Shown here: in pieces, positions 16,572 through 24,592 of the stretch | How positions within the stretch are numbered: position 1 is the stretch's first letter | Layout of the letters: each line of letters opens with the position of its first letter | Assembly: GCF_042648405.1 (NCBI RefSeq) | Contig: NZ_JBHRXV010000001.1 | Span: forward strand, 124,001 to 188,000 | Source: Sphingoaurantiacus capsulatus | GTDB taxonomy: Bacteria > Pseudomonadota > Alphaproteobacteria > Sphingomonadales > Sphingomonadaceae | Reading direction: 5' to 3' | DNA: 64,000 nucleotides | Notes under the pieces: generated by a model | The model's database searches: none | What the model saw: only the letters and a program-made list of their open reading frames with translations | What the model was told of the DNA's origin: nothing | Program-made: the position numbers and the translations under genes

Positions 16572-18092
16572 TTAGAACCCACCCCACGTCGTCTGGCGCG
16601 CAGCGATCGGCAGGATGCGGCCGTGGCGGGCGATGGCCTTGCGCACCGCCGGCCGGTCGCGGATCGCCAGCAGCTTCGCCGCCAGCGCGGCGCGGAAGGT
16701 GGCGCCGCCGGGGGCGTCCTGCTCGAAATCCTGGAAGGCGAGCAGCATGCCGCCGCGCCGGGCCGGGTCCTCGAGGCGGGCGAGCACCAGCTTCTCCGCC
16801 TCGTCGAGCCGGTCGGCGCAGAGCAGCGCCATCGTCGCGGCGGGATAGTTGATCTTCGGGTCGGCGGTGAGCATTCCGAGCGCGGCCGTGGCGCCCGGAT
16901 CGTCGAGCGCCTTCAGCGCGCAGGCGCGGGTCGCCGCCACCCACATCAGGCCAAAGCCCGTCGTCGCGCGATCGCCCTTCGCGGTCACCCATTCGGCGAC
17001 CGCCAGCGCCGCGGCAGGGCGGCCGTAGCTGGTGAGCAGCGAGCCGCGGTTGATCGCCATGGTGATCAGCGCCGGGTTCTTCGCAAGGTCCATCGCCAGC
17101 AGCTTCGCGAACGCCGCATCGGCCTCATCCACCCGGCCGGCGGCGGCGAGCGCATAGGCATGTTCGTTGATCACCCAGAAGGCGTCCTCGCCCCCGGCCT
17201 CGACCTTCGCCATGTCGGCGGCGAACGGCGTCGAGACAGTGACCGCCTCCCCCACGCGCCCGACGCCGCGCAGCGCCGCGAGATAGGCGGCGACGGTTTC
17301 ATAATCCTGCGGCTTGGCGCGATAGGCGGCCTCGACCGCGGCGACCTCGGCGGCGATGGCTTTCGCCGCGCGCGGTCCCGCCTTCGCCTCGATCGCCGGC
17401 CACAGCTTTGCATAGCGGCGATCGACCAGCATGCGCACCAGCGCGCTTGAATCGACGAACTTCGCCGCCATCGCCTTCGCCTCGTCGAGGCGGTCGCGCT
17501 TCAGCAGGCCGAGGATGGCATCGTCATACATCCAGTCCGCCGCCCCCGGCGTGCCGCGACCGGCATAGCCGCGCGACGACAGCGCCATCAGCAGGTCGAA
17601 GCGAAGCTCCTCCTTCGCCGGGCCTTCGAGTTCGCGCAGCAGTTGCGACAGCCAGGGCTCGTCGATCTTGGTGAGGCCGGCGGGGAAGGCATCGGCCATG
17701 TAGACGACGGTTCGGCTCGCCGCCTCGGCCTGGCCGGCGCGCAACTGAACCTGCGCCTGCATCAGCCGGAGCTCGGGCCGATCGGGCAGCATCGCCGCCG
17801 CCGCATCGATCGCGGTCACCGCCTCGGCGGGCCGCCGCAGGTCGGACAGCAGCAGCGCCTGCATGTAAAGCAGCCCGCCGCGTTCGCGCCCCGGTTCGGG
17901 CCGCACCGCCAGCCCTTCGTCGATCAACGCCAGCGCCGGTTCGAGCTGCCCTTGCGCCGCCAGCCCGCTCGCGCGTTCGGCGAGCGCCTTCACCGCGTCG
18001 AGCCGCGCCACATCCTCCGCCGTTTGCGCGACGGCGGGAACGGCGGCGGCGAGCAGCGCTGCGGCGAGCAGGCGGGGGAGAAACTTCCTCAT
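16572..18092 (-). CDS. Secreted TPR-like protein, paralog A
   Basis: Encodes 506 residues from ATG 18092 with a signal peptide (MRKFLPRLLAAALLAAAVPAVAQ). The rest is alpha-helical repeats with TPR character (LAAQGQLEPALALIDEGLAV). It shares with the next gene upstream (18167-19654) a common order of motifs: GGEDAFWVINEHAYALAAAGRVDEAD, TMAINRGSLLTSYGRPAAA, LLCADRLDEAEKLVLARL, and an identical end pattern RHGRIL..A....WGGF. Function unknown; probably periplasmic. The two genes are a tandem duplication separated by 74 bases. Confidence 0.75.
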   Translation of the reverse strand: MRKFLPRLLAAALLAAAVPAVAQTAEDVARLDAVKALAERASGLAAQGQLEPALALIDEGLAVRPEPGRERGGLLYMQALLLSDLRRPAEAVTAIDAAAAMLPDRPELRLMQAQVQLRAGQAEAASRTVVYMADAFPAGLTKIDEPWLSQLLRELEGPAKEELRFDLLMALSSRGYAGRGTPGAADWMYDDAILGLLKRDRLDEAKAMAAKFVDSSALVRMLVDRRYAKLWPAIEAKAGPRAAKAIAAEVAAVEAAYRAKPQDYETVAAYLAALRGVGRVGEAVTVSTPFAADMAKVEAGGEDAFWVINEHAYALAAAGRVDEADAAFAKLLAMDLAKNPALITMAINRGSLLTSYGRPAAALAVAEWVTAKGDRATTGFGLMWVAATRACALKALDDPGATAALGMLTADPKINYPAATMALLCADRLDEAEKLVLARLEDPARRGGMLLAFQDFEQDAPGGATFRAALAAKLLAIRDRPAVRKAIARHGRILPIAARQTTWGGF

Positions 18093-18166
18093 CGCCGCCG
18101 AGTGTGGCGGCAAGCCTGCCCCGCCGCAATGGCCGGGCTTGCGCTATTTCGACGAACGTCAGCCGG

Positions 18167-19654
18167 CTAGAAGCCGCCCCAATAAGTTCGCGGCGCGGCG
18201 AAGGACAGGATGCGCCCATGGCGCTCGATGGCGGCGCGAACGGCGGGGCGGTCGCGCACGGCGTAGAGTCGCCGATCCCATTCGGTACGCGCCTTGCCGA
18301 AGCGGCCGGGCCCGTAATTCTGCAATGCGACCAGCATCGCGGTACGGTGTTCGGGCGCTGCCAGCCGTTCAAGGATGACCTTCTCCGCGCCGTCCAGCCG
18401 GTCGTTGCACAACAGCGCCCGCGTTGCGGCGGCATAGCCCTCGCTCGGTCGCTTCATGATCTCGTCGAGCATCGCGGTCGCCTTGGCAGGCTCGCCGAGC
18501 GTGGCATGCGCACAGCTCAGCGCCGCCCGCACCAGCTGCCAGGCATATTCGGTGCCGGCGCTCGCATCCTTCGCGCCGACCCAGTTGGCCGCAACGATCG
18601 CTTGGGCCGGACGGTCATAGTTGTTGAGGAGCGCGGTACGGTTGATCGCCATGCTGATCAGCTCGCGGTGCTTCGAGAAGTTGATGGTCAGCAGGCGCCC
18701 GAGCAGCACCTCGCCCTCGTCCACGCGGCCGGTCGCGCCCAGCAGGGCGGCGTGGCGATCGACCAGCCAGAAGGCGTCCTCGCCCTGTGCCTCGACCTTC
18801 GCCATGTCGGCCACGAGTGGCGCCGAAATCGCCAGCGCCTCCGCCTCCTTCCCCAAGGTGGCAAGCGTCAGCAGATAGGCGGTCGTGATCTCGATGTCGT
18901 TCGGCGCCGCCGCGTGCGCGGCCGCCATCGCCGCATTCTCGGCGGCGAACGCCTTGACGGCGCCGATGCCGGCCATCGCTTCGAGGTCAGGCCAGATCGG
19001 CTCATATTGCCGGTCGACCATCATGCCGACGACGATGCCGGCATCGGTCGCGCGCGGTAGCAGTGCGCGCGCCTCGGCCAGCCGCTTGCGCCTGACCAGT
19101 CCGAGGACGGTGTCGCGCAACACCCAACTCGCGGCGCCCGGCACCGCGCGGCCGCCGGTATAGCCGCGAGCCGTCAGCATCGACACCAGCGCGAACCGGA
19201 TGTCGGCATTCCGTCGATCCGTCAGGTCCCGATCGAGCGCGTACAGCCAATCTTCGTCGAGCTTCGCAATTTCGAAGGGGAACAGCTCGCGCAGATTGAG
19301 AATGGTGCGGGCGGCAGCGGCGGGACGATCGGCACGGCGCTCAGCGCGCGCGCGGGTCAGCATCCGCTCGGGCGTCTCGGCGACGAGGCTGCGCGCTCGC
19401 GCAAGCGTCGCAAGCGCCGCCTCATGCCGTCCGGCCAGGCTCTGGATCCAGCCGCGCTGGTAGAGGAGCTTGCCGCGCTCGACGTCGCCCATCCGCTTCG
19501 GCAGCTCGGCGTCGATGAGGGTCAGCGCCTCCGAATGGCGCCGCGCCCGCATCAGCTCGGCGGCGCGTTCGATCACCTGTGCGGTCGTCTCGGCAACGGC
19601 CGGCGGCGCCGCCGCCGTCAGCGCGATTGCGATCAATCTTGCCATCCACGCCAT
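18167..19654 (-). CDS. Secreted TPR-like protein, paralog B
   Basis: Encodes 495 residues from ATG 19654 (GGGAGGG upstream; ATG 19645 is an alternative). A signal peptide (MARLIAIALTAAAPPAVA) leads helical repeats. It is a clear paralog of the gene at 16572-18092: GEDAFWLVDRHAALLGATGRVDEGE, SMAINRTALLNNYDRPAQA, LLCNDRLDGAEKVILERL, RHGRILSFAAPRTYWGGF. The pair is divergent in the N-terminal half and best conserved over the last 250 residues. Function is unknown. Same direction as the upstream peroxiredoxin gene, 67 bases away. Confidence 0.75.
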   Translation of the reverse strand: MAWMARLIAIALTAAAPPAVAETTAQVIERAAELMRARRHSEALTLIDAELPKRMGDVERGKLLYQRGWIQSLAGRHEAALATLARARSLVAETPERMLTRARAERRADRPAAAARTILNLRELFPFEIAKLDEDWLYALDRDLTDRRNADIRFALVSMLTARGYTGGRAVPGAASWVLRDTVLGLVRRKRLAEARALLPRATDAGIVVGMMVDRQYEPIWPDLEAMAGIGAVKAFAAENAAMAAAHAAAPNDIEITTAYLLTLATLGKEAEALAISAPLVADMAKVEAQGEDAFWLVDRHAALLGATGRVDEGEVLLGRLLTINFSKHRELISMAINRTALLNNYDRPAQAIVAANWVGAKDASAGTEYAWQLVRAALSCAHATLGEPAKATAMLDEIMKRPSEGYAAATRALLCNDRLDGAEKVILERLAAPEHRTAMLVALQNYGPGRFGKARTEWDRRLYAVRDRPAVRAAIERHGRILSFAAPRTYWGGF

Positions 19655-19721
19655 TGCCGCGCCCTCCCGCTCGCCGCGATCTTGGCGCGGGCGGCGGGAG
19701 TCGGCAACGGCAGCGCAGGCG

Positions 19722-20282
19722 CTATTTCGACGGATGCTCGCGCAGCCAGCCGAGCAGCGTCTCGGGGTCCGACACCTCATAGGGGTCGCTGTCGGTGCCG
19801 GTGTCGTTCTTGCCCGGCTCCTCGAAGAACGCCTCGATCTCGCCGTCGTTGACGACCATCGAGTAGCGCCAGCTGCGCTCGCCGAAGCCGAGGTGGTCCT
19901 TGTTGACCATCATGTCCATCGCGCGGGTGAACTTGCCCGAGCCATCCGGGACGAAGTGGATGCGGCTGGTGCCGAGCTTCTGCTTCCACTGGTACATGAC
20001 GAAGGCGTCGTTGACCGCCAGGCAGACGACATCGTCGACGCCGAGCGATTTGAACTCGTCATAGTAGCGCTCATAGGCCGGGCACTGCTCGTTGGAGCAG
20101 GTCGGGGTGAAGGCGCCGGGCAGCGAGAAGACGACGACGCGCTTGCCACCGAACAACTCATCACTGGTCAGATCCTGCCAGCGGAACGGGTTGTCGCCGC
20201 CGACACTCTCGTCGCGAACGCGGGTCTTGAAGGTGACGTCGGGGACCTGACGGCCGACGAACTTGTGATTGGCTTCCGACAT
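19722..20282 (-). CDS. Peroxiredoxin of the Prx5/glutaredoxin-dependent type
   Basis: Encodes 186 residues. The peroxidatic Cys lies in PGAFTPTCS (about residue 62) with another Cys five residues on (NEQCPAYERY). The Prx5-type signature continues with FKSLGVDDVVCLAVNDAFVM and the GFGERSWRYSMVVNDGEIEAFFEE C-terminal region. It reduces hydrogen peroxide and organic hydroperoxides in the cytoplasm with glutathione/glutaredoxin or thioredoxin as donor. It follows the LytTR regulator gene by 16 bases in reverse order of transcription, so it lies downstream of that gene's end only on the opposite reading; both are on the minus strand. Confidence 0.92.
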   Translation of the reverse strand: MSEANHKFVGRQVPDVTFKTRVRDESVGGDNPFRWQDLTSDELFGGKRVVVFSLPGAFTPTCSNEQCPAYERYYDEFKSLGVDDVVCLAVNDAFVMYQWKQKLGTSRIHFVPDGSGKFTRAMDMMVNKDHLGFGERSWRYSMVVNDGEIEAFFEEPGKNDTGTDSDPYEVSDPETLLGWLREHPSK

Positions 20283-20297
20283 GATTGCCTCCCGGTT

Positions 20298-21143
20298 TTA
20301 GAAACTCAGCCCGCTAACGCCTTGCCGCGCCGGTTGTGCCGCGAGGGCGGCGCGGACATCGCGGCTCTTGGTGCGGCTAATCAGCGTGTCGAGATCGCCG
20401 CCGAGCCGCAGCCGCCACACCGACCCGGCGCGCTCCATCGCCTCGATCGCATCGAGGCGGACAATGGCGGAGCGGTGGACCTGCATGAAGCTCCCCGCGG
20501 GCAGAGTGGCGGCGAATTCCTTCAGGGTGCCGCGCACCAGATAATGATGCCGCCGCGTGTGCAGGCGGACATAGTCGCGCTCGGCCGCGACCATCAGCAG
20601 ATCGTCGACGGCGACGCGGACGCGGCGGCTGCCCTGCTGCGCCCAGATCGCCGGCGGCTCGGCTGAGGTCGCGACGGCGACGCGGGTGCGCGCCTCAGTG
20701 AGGATCAGCAGGCAGAGCGACGCCCACACCGGGAACATCCAGCCGCCCCCCTTCAGCGCCTCGCCGACCACGTCGAGGCTGAGCGGCCCCCACAGCGGAT
20801 CGTAGAGGTGAAACACCGCCAGCCGCACGCCGAGGTGCAGCGCCCAGGCGGCGGCGGAGATGGCAAGCGCGATCAGCAGCCGCTGGGCAAGTGGCCGTTG
20901 CATCGCGTGCTGGAGCAGCGGCACCATCGCGAGGCAGATGGCAACGCCCGCGCCGCAGGTGACGACGCGGCGCAGCGCGCGTTCGACCGGAAATTCCATC
21001 GCCGGCGAGAAGAGGCCAAGGTTGAGCAGCGCGAAGGTCACGCCCCACAGGCCGAGCGCGACGAGCAGCAGCAGTTCGCGATCCCGCCGGTCGAGATCCA
21101 GCCGGAACGTGCGCCCGCGCAAACCGGAAAAAGTCGCTGCCAT
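20298..21143 (-). CDS. Membrane-anchored LytTR-type transcription regulator
   Basis: Encodes 281 residues from ATG 21143, with GGGAGGT five bases upstream. About four hydrophobic helices span residues 25-150; the LytTR domain occupies about 170-270 (VAVDDLLMVAAERDYVRLHTRRHHYLVRGTL, then SFMQVHRSAIVRLDAIEAM). The architecture matches the regulator at 3696-4508. It is transcribed just upstream of the peroxiredoxin gene (16-base gap) and could be cotranscribed with it, and is divergent from the amidohydrolase gene (114 bases). An antisense frame remains open through the amidohydrolase gene, but the signal-free start at 21143 is the biological one. Confidence 0.87.
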   Translation of the reverse strand: MAATFSGLRGRTFRLDLDRRDRELLLLVALGLWGVTFALLNLGLFSPAMEFPVERALRRVVTCGAGVAICLAMVPLLQHAMQRPLAQRLLIALAISAAAWALHLGVRLAVFHLYDPLWGPLSLDVVGEALKGGGWMFPVWASLCLLILTEARTRVAVATSAEPPAIWAQQGSRRVRVAVDDLLMVAAERDYVRLHTRRHHYLVRGTLKEFAATLPAGSFMQVHRSAIVRLDAIEAMERAGSVWRLRLGGDLDTLISRTKSRDVRAALAAQPARQGVSGLSF

Positions 21144-21257
21144 TTTACCTCCCGCCGATTTGCACCGACCGCTCGTCGATATAGGTTGCCCACGCATGGC
21201 CGCAGCCGCTTGGGTGCGCGCGATCTTGGCACAGGCTTTACGGGGACGAAATTGGCG

Positions 21258-23249
21258 ATGGCGATGAAGAGCTGGATGCGCGGCGGTGTCGCAGCGCTGG
21301 TGATAGTGGCGGGCGCGGCGAGCGCGGCCGACTATGTCGTGCTGACCTCGGGCGAGCTGAAAGGCGGGATGACCGTCACCGAGAGCAATGGCGGGCGCGA
21401 CATCGCCTACAGCTTCGTCGATCGCGGCCGGGGGCCGGACGTGAAGTCGCGCGTCGTCGTCGGGCCGGACGGCAATTACCAGGCGCTCTCCGTCGATGGC
21501 GTGAACTATTACAAGCTGCCCGTCGCCGAGCGCTTCGAGCGCAAGGGCGGCACCGCCAGCTGGAAGGCCGCCAACGACAGCGGCAGCGTCGCCTCGAATG
21601 CCTTCTATCTGCCGAGCCAGGGCACGCCCGAACATGCCGCCATCCTCGCCCGCGCGCTGCTGAAAGCGCCGGGCCGTACCTTGAAGCTGCTGCCCGCCGG
21701 CGAGGCGCGGCTGTCGGTGCTGACCGAAAAGGTGCTGACCATCGGCAGCGAGCAAGTGCCGGCAACGCTCTACGCCATCCACGGCCTCGGTTTCAGCCCG
21801 TCGGTGCTGTGGCTCGACAAGCAGAATGAGCTGGTGTTCGAGGGCGACGACTGGTTCGCCACGGTGAAGAAGGGCCTTGAGCCGCAGGCGAAGGAGCTGA
21901 CCAAGCTGCAGCGCGACCTGCTCGCCGAGGCCGCCAAGAAGGACGCGCCGAAGCTGATGACCCGGCCGACCGGCCCGGTCGCCATCACCAACGTGTCGCT
22001 GTTCGACGCGAAGACCAAGACGGTGCAGCCCGGCATGACGGTGCTGATCGAAGGCAACAGGATCGCGATGGTCGCCGCCACCGCCGCCTCGACGGTGCCC
22101 GCCGGCGCGACGCAGATCGACGGCACCGGCAAGACCTTGCTGCCCGGCCTCTGGGACATGCACGTCCACCTCAATGACGACGCCGACGGCCTGCTGCACC
22201 TCGCGTCGGGCGTCACCGGCGTGCGCGATATGGGCAACAACCCCGACGAGCTCGCGCCGCGCACCGCCAACTTCGACAGCCTGGAACTGATCGGCCCGCG
22301 CGTCGTCGCCGCCGGCTTCATCGACGGCCCCGGCCCGCTCGCCGGCCCGTTCAAGATGTATGCGGAGACCCCCGATGAGCTGCGCGCGTACATCGATTAT
22401 TACGCGAAGCGCGGCCACCCGCAGATCAAGCTCTATTCCTCGCTGAAGCCCGAGCTGGTGAAGGTCGCCGCCGAAGAGGCGCACAAACGCGGAATGCGTC
22501 TTTCGGGCCATGTCCCGGCGGGCATGACGATGCGGCAGGCGGTCGGCGACGGGTATGACGAGGTGCAGCACCTCAATTTCTCCGCGCTCAACTTCATGTC
22601 GCCGGAGATCAACGCCAAGACCAACGGCATCACCCGCATCACCGCCATCGCCGAGCATGCGCACGAGATCGACCCGGCGTCGGCGCCGGTGCAGGACTTC
22701 GTGAAATTCCTGAAAGCGAAGAAGACGGTGATCGACCCGACCTTCACGCTCTATGAGGCGAACCTGCTCGGCAAGCCGGGCACGCCCAATCCGCCGCTGG
22801 CGAAGATCATCGACCGGCTGCCGCCGGTGGTGCGCCGCAACTCGGTCGGCGCCGGCCTTGCGCGCGGCGATGCGGAGGTCGCGCGCAACGCCAAATCCTA
22901 CAAGACCATGCAGGGGCTGCTGAAGACACTGCACGACGGCGGTGTGACGCTGGTGCCGGGCACCGACGCGATGCCGGGCTTCACCTTGCTGCGCGAGCTC
23001 GAACTCTATGAGCAGGCGGGCATCCCGCGCACCGACGTGCTCTATATCGCGACGCTCGGCGCGGCGACGGTGGCGGGCAAGGCGAAGGAACTGGGCTCGG
23101 TCGACGCGGGCAAGCTCGCCGACCTGCTGCTGGTCGACGGCGCGCCCGACAAAAACATCGCCGATCTGCGCAAGGCCACGCTGGTCATCAAGGACGGCGT
23201 GCTGTTCGACCCGAAGAAGCTCTACGCCGAGATCGGCGTCGCGCCGTGA
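21258..23249 (+). CDS. Secreted metal-dependent amidohydrolase
   Basis: Encodes 663 residues from ATG 21258. A signal peptide (MKSWMRGGVAALVIVAGAASAAD) leads a 230-residue beta-rich N-terminal domain not needed for the amidohydrolase fold. The catalytic domain shows metal ligands His302/His304 (WDMHVHL), a candidate carbamylated Lys391 (IKLYSSL), His418 (SGHVPAG), His438 (VQHLNF) and Asp570 (PGTDAM). It would hydrolyse an amide, lactam or ester bond in the periplasm; the substrate is not predictable. The stop overlaps the next gene's GTG start (GTGA), so the two products are translationally coupled. Confidence 0.87.
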   Translation: MAMKSWMRGGVAALVIVAGAASAADYVVLTSGELKGGMTVTESNGGRDIAYSFVDRGRGPDVKSRVVVGPDGNYQALSVDGVNYYKLPVAERFERKGGTASWKAANDSGSVASNAFYLPSQGTPEHAAILARALLKAPGRTLKLLPAGEARLSVLTEKVLTIGSEQVPATLYAIHGLGFSPSVLWLDKQNELVFEGDDWFATVKKGLEPQAKELTKLQRDLLAEAAKKDAPKLMTRPTGPVAITNVSLFDAKTKTVQPGMTVLIEGNRIAMVAATAASTVPAGATQIDGTGKTLLPGLWDMHVHLNDDADGLLHLASGVTGVRDMGNNPDELAPRTANFDSLELIGPRVVAAGFIDGPGPLAGPFKMYAETPDELRAYIDYYAKRGHPQIKLYSSLKPELVKVAAEEAHKRGMRLSGHVPAGMTMRQAVGDGYDEVQHLNFSALNFMSPEINAKTNGITRITAIAEHAHEIDPASAPVQDFVKFLKAKKTVIDPTFTLYEANLLGKPGTPNPPLAKIIDRLPPVVRRNSVGAGLARGDAEVARNAKSYKTMQGLLKTLHDGGVTLVPGTDAMPGFTLLRELELYEQAGIPRTDVLYIATLGAATVAGKAKELGSVDAGKLADLLLVDGAPDKNIADLRKATLVIKDGVLFDPKKLYAEIGVAP

Positions 23250-24178
23250 AGCACGTGCTGCTCGCTGCCGCGCTGCTCGCCGCGTCACCGGCGGCCGCGA
23301 CCTCGCTTCGCTTCGTCGAGAGCAAGCCGACGGCCTATGACTTCGCCGACATCCCCGCGGTGCCGGCGGGGTTCGGCGTCGGCGAGTTCAGTCTCGAGAT
23401 GTGGGTGAAGCCCGACGAGCGCTATCCGGTCGGCCCGGTCTGGCGCGCCGGCTACAACCAGCTGAAGAACTGGTCGGAGGCCGACCCCGAACCCTATTCG
23501 TCGGACGGCTGGTGGCTGAGCGGCAACTGGCTGCTCGACGGGCATACGCGGCCGGAGGGCTTCGGCGCCGGCGACACGCGTGAAGGCACTTTCTCGCTGC
23601 AATTCTATGGCGGCGGCCGGCTGCGCTGGATGTTCGCCGACGGCAAGGACGGCATGCCGAAGGGCATGGTCCATGCAGTTCAGGCGTGGCCGGCGGAGGG
23701 GACGCCCAGCCTCCTCGACGGCAAATGGCATCATGTCGTGGCGGTGCGGCGGTGGCGCGAGCCCGCCGGGGCGACGCTCGAATTGTGGATCGACGGCAAG
23801 CGCGTCGCCGCCACCGAGATCGCGACGCGCACCGACATGAGCCGCCTCTGGTCAAAGCTTTCGCACCCGCGCGATCCCGTCGAGCTGGGCGGCTGGGCCC
23901 TGGGGTCCGAGGTGATGACCGCGTGGAACTACGCGCTCACCCAATATGAGGATTATAAGGGGCTGCTCGACGATCTCGGCTTCTGGGGCCGGGCGTTGAC
24001 GCCGCAGGAGATCGCCACGCGCGCGGCCGGGCGGACAACGCGCGAGACGGGGCTGCTTGCCCATTTCGGCTTCGACGAGGGACGTGGTGAGGTGGCGAAA
24101 GACAGCCGCGGCTCCGGGGTCGCGATCACGCTGCACCGGATGGGCGCCGAAAACTGGTCCACAGTCCAGCGGAAATAA
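23246..24178 (+). CDS. Secreted LamG/concanavalin-like lectin-fold protein
   Basis: Encodes 310 residues from a GTG inside the amidohydrolase stop. A short signal peptide (MKHVLLAAALLAASPAAA) is followed by a LamG-type jellyroll: FGVGEFSLEMWVKPDERYP, FSLQFYGGGRLRWMFADG, LLDGKWHHVVAVRRWREPAGATLELWIDGK, and the closing LLDDLGFWGRALTPQEIATRAAG. Such domains bind carbohydrates or act as structural partners. The tight coupling to the amidohydrolase suggests the two work on one substrate outside the cytoplasm; this is inference. Confidence 0.82.
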   Translation: MKHVLLAAALLAASPAAATSLRFVESKPTAYDFADIPAVPAGFGVGEFSLEMWVKPDERYPVGPVWRAGYNQLKNWSEADPEPYSSDGWWLSGNWLLDGHTRPEGFGAGDTREGTFSLQFYGGGRLRWMFADGKDGMPKGMVHAVQAWPAEGTPSLLDGKWHHVVAVRRWREPAGATLELWIDGKRVAATEIATRTDMSRLWSKLSHPRDPVELGGWALGSEVMTAWNYALTQYEDYKGLLDDLGFWGRALTPQEIATRAAGRTTRETGLLAHFGFDEGRGEVAKDSRGSGVAITLHRMGAENWSTVQRK

Positions 24179-24286
24179 CTCCAAATCGGCGTTAACGACC
24201 CGATAACCACCTCAAGCCTAAGCCTAACCCAATGATTCACCGAGCGGCCTTAGCGGGCGCCGCGCTTTGGGGAAGAAGGCGTCTGA

Positions 24287-24592
24287 ATGGCTGACACCTG
24301 CCAGCGATCCGCGCGTCCGCGGTCGCACGGGATCCTTGCGCTGCAGCTTGCCGTCACCGCCGGTGCCGTCGCTTTGGCGATGCTGCCGCCGGCCAACGGC
24401 CCGATGCTGGTGGTGCCGGTGACCGGCTCCGCCACCGCCGCTTTCTCGGGCGGCGGCAGGCTGATCGGCGACGGGCTGCTGCCCGGAACGCTGGTGGTGA
24501 CGGGCGACCGCGCCACCCTCCTCCCCCATCTGTTGCGCCACGGCGCCGTCGCCATCGCCGCCTCGGCCGTATCCTGTGGAGAGGTCGCATGA
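24287..24592 (+). CDS. Short hypothetical protein coupled to an MCP gene
   Basis: Encodes 101 residues. One hydrophobic N-terminal helix (about 17-40) may be a membrane anchor or uncleaved signal. The rest, GGGRLIGDGLLPGTLVVTGDRATLLPHLLRHG, ends with a single Cys near the C terminus. Family not recognised. The last codons overlap the start of the chemoreceptor gene (ATGA at 24589-24592), so the two are cotranslated and probably act together, perhaps as an accessory sensor. Confidence 0.6.
   Translation: MADTCQRSARPRSHGILALQLAVTAGAVALAMLPPANGPMLVVPVTGSATAAFSGGGRLIGDGLLPGTLVVTGDRATLLPHLLRHGAVAIAASAVSCGEVA

Noticed and set aside
20298..23288. A 996-codon minus-strand frame that runs through the amidohydrolase region into the LytTR gene.
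   Set aside because: Only the last 281 codons have protein-like features and a good ribosome binding site; the rest is antisense to a gene with clear active-site motifs.
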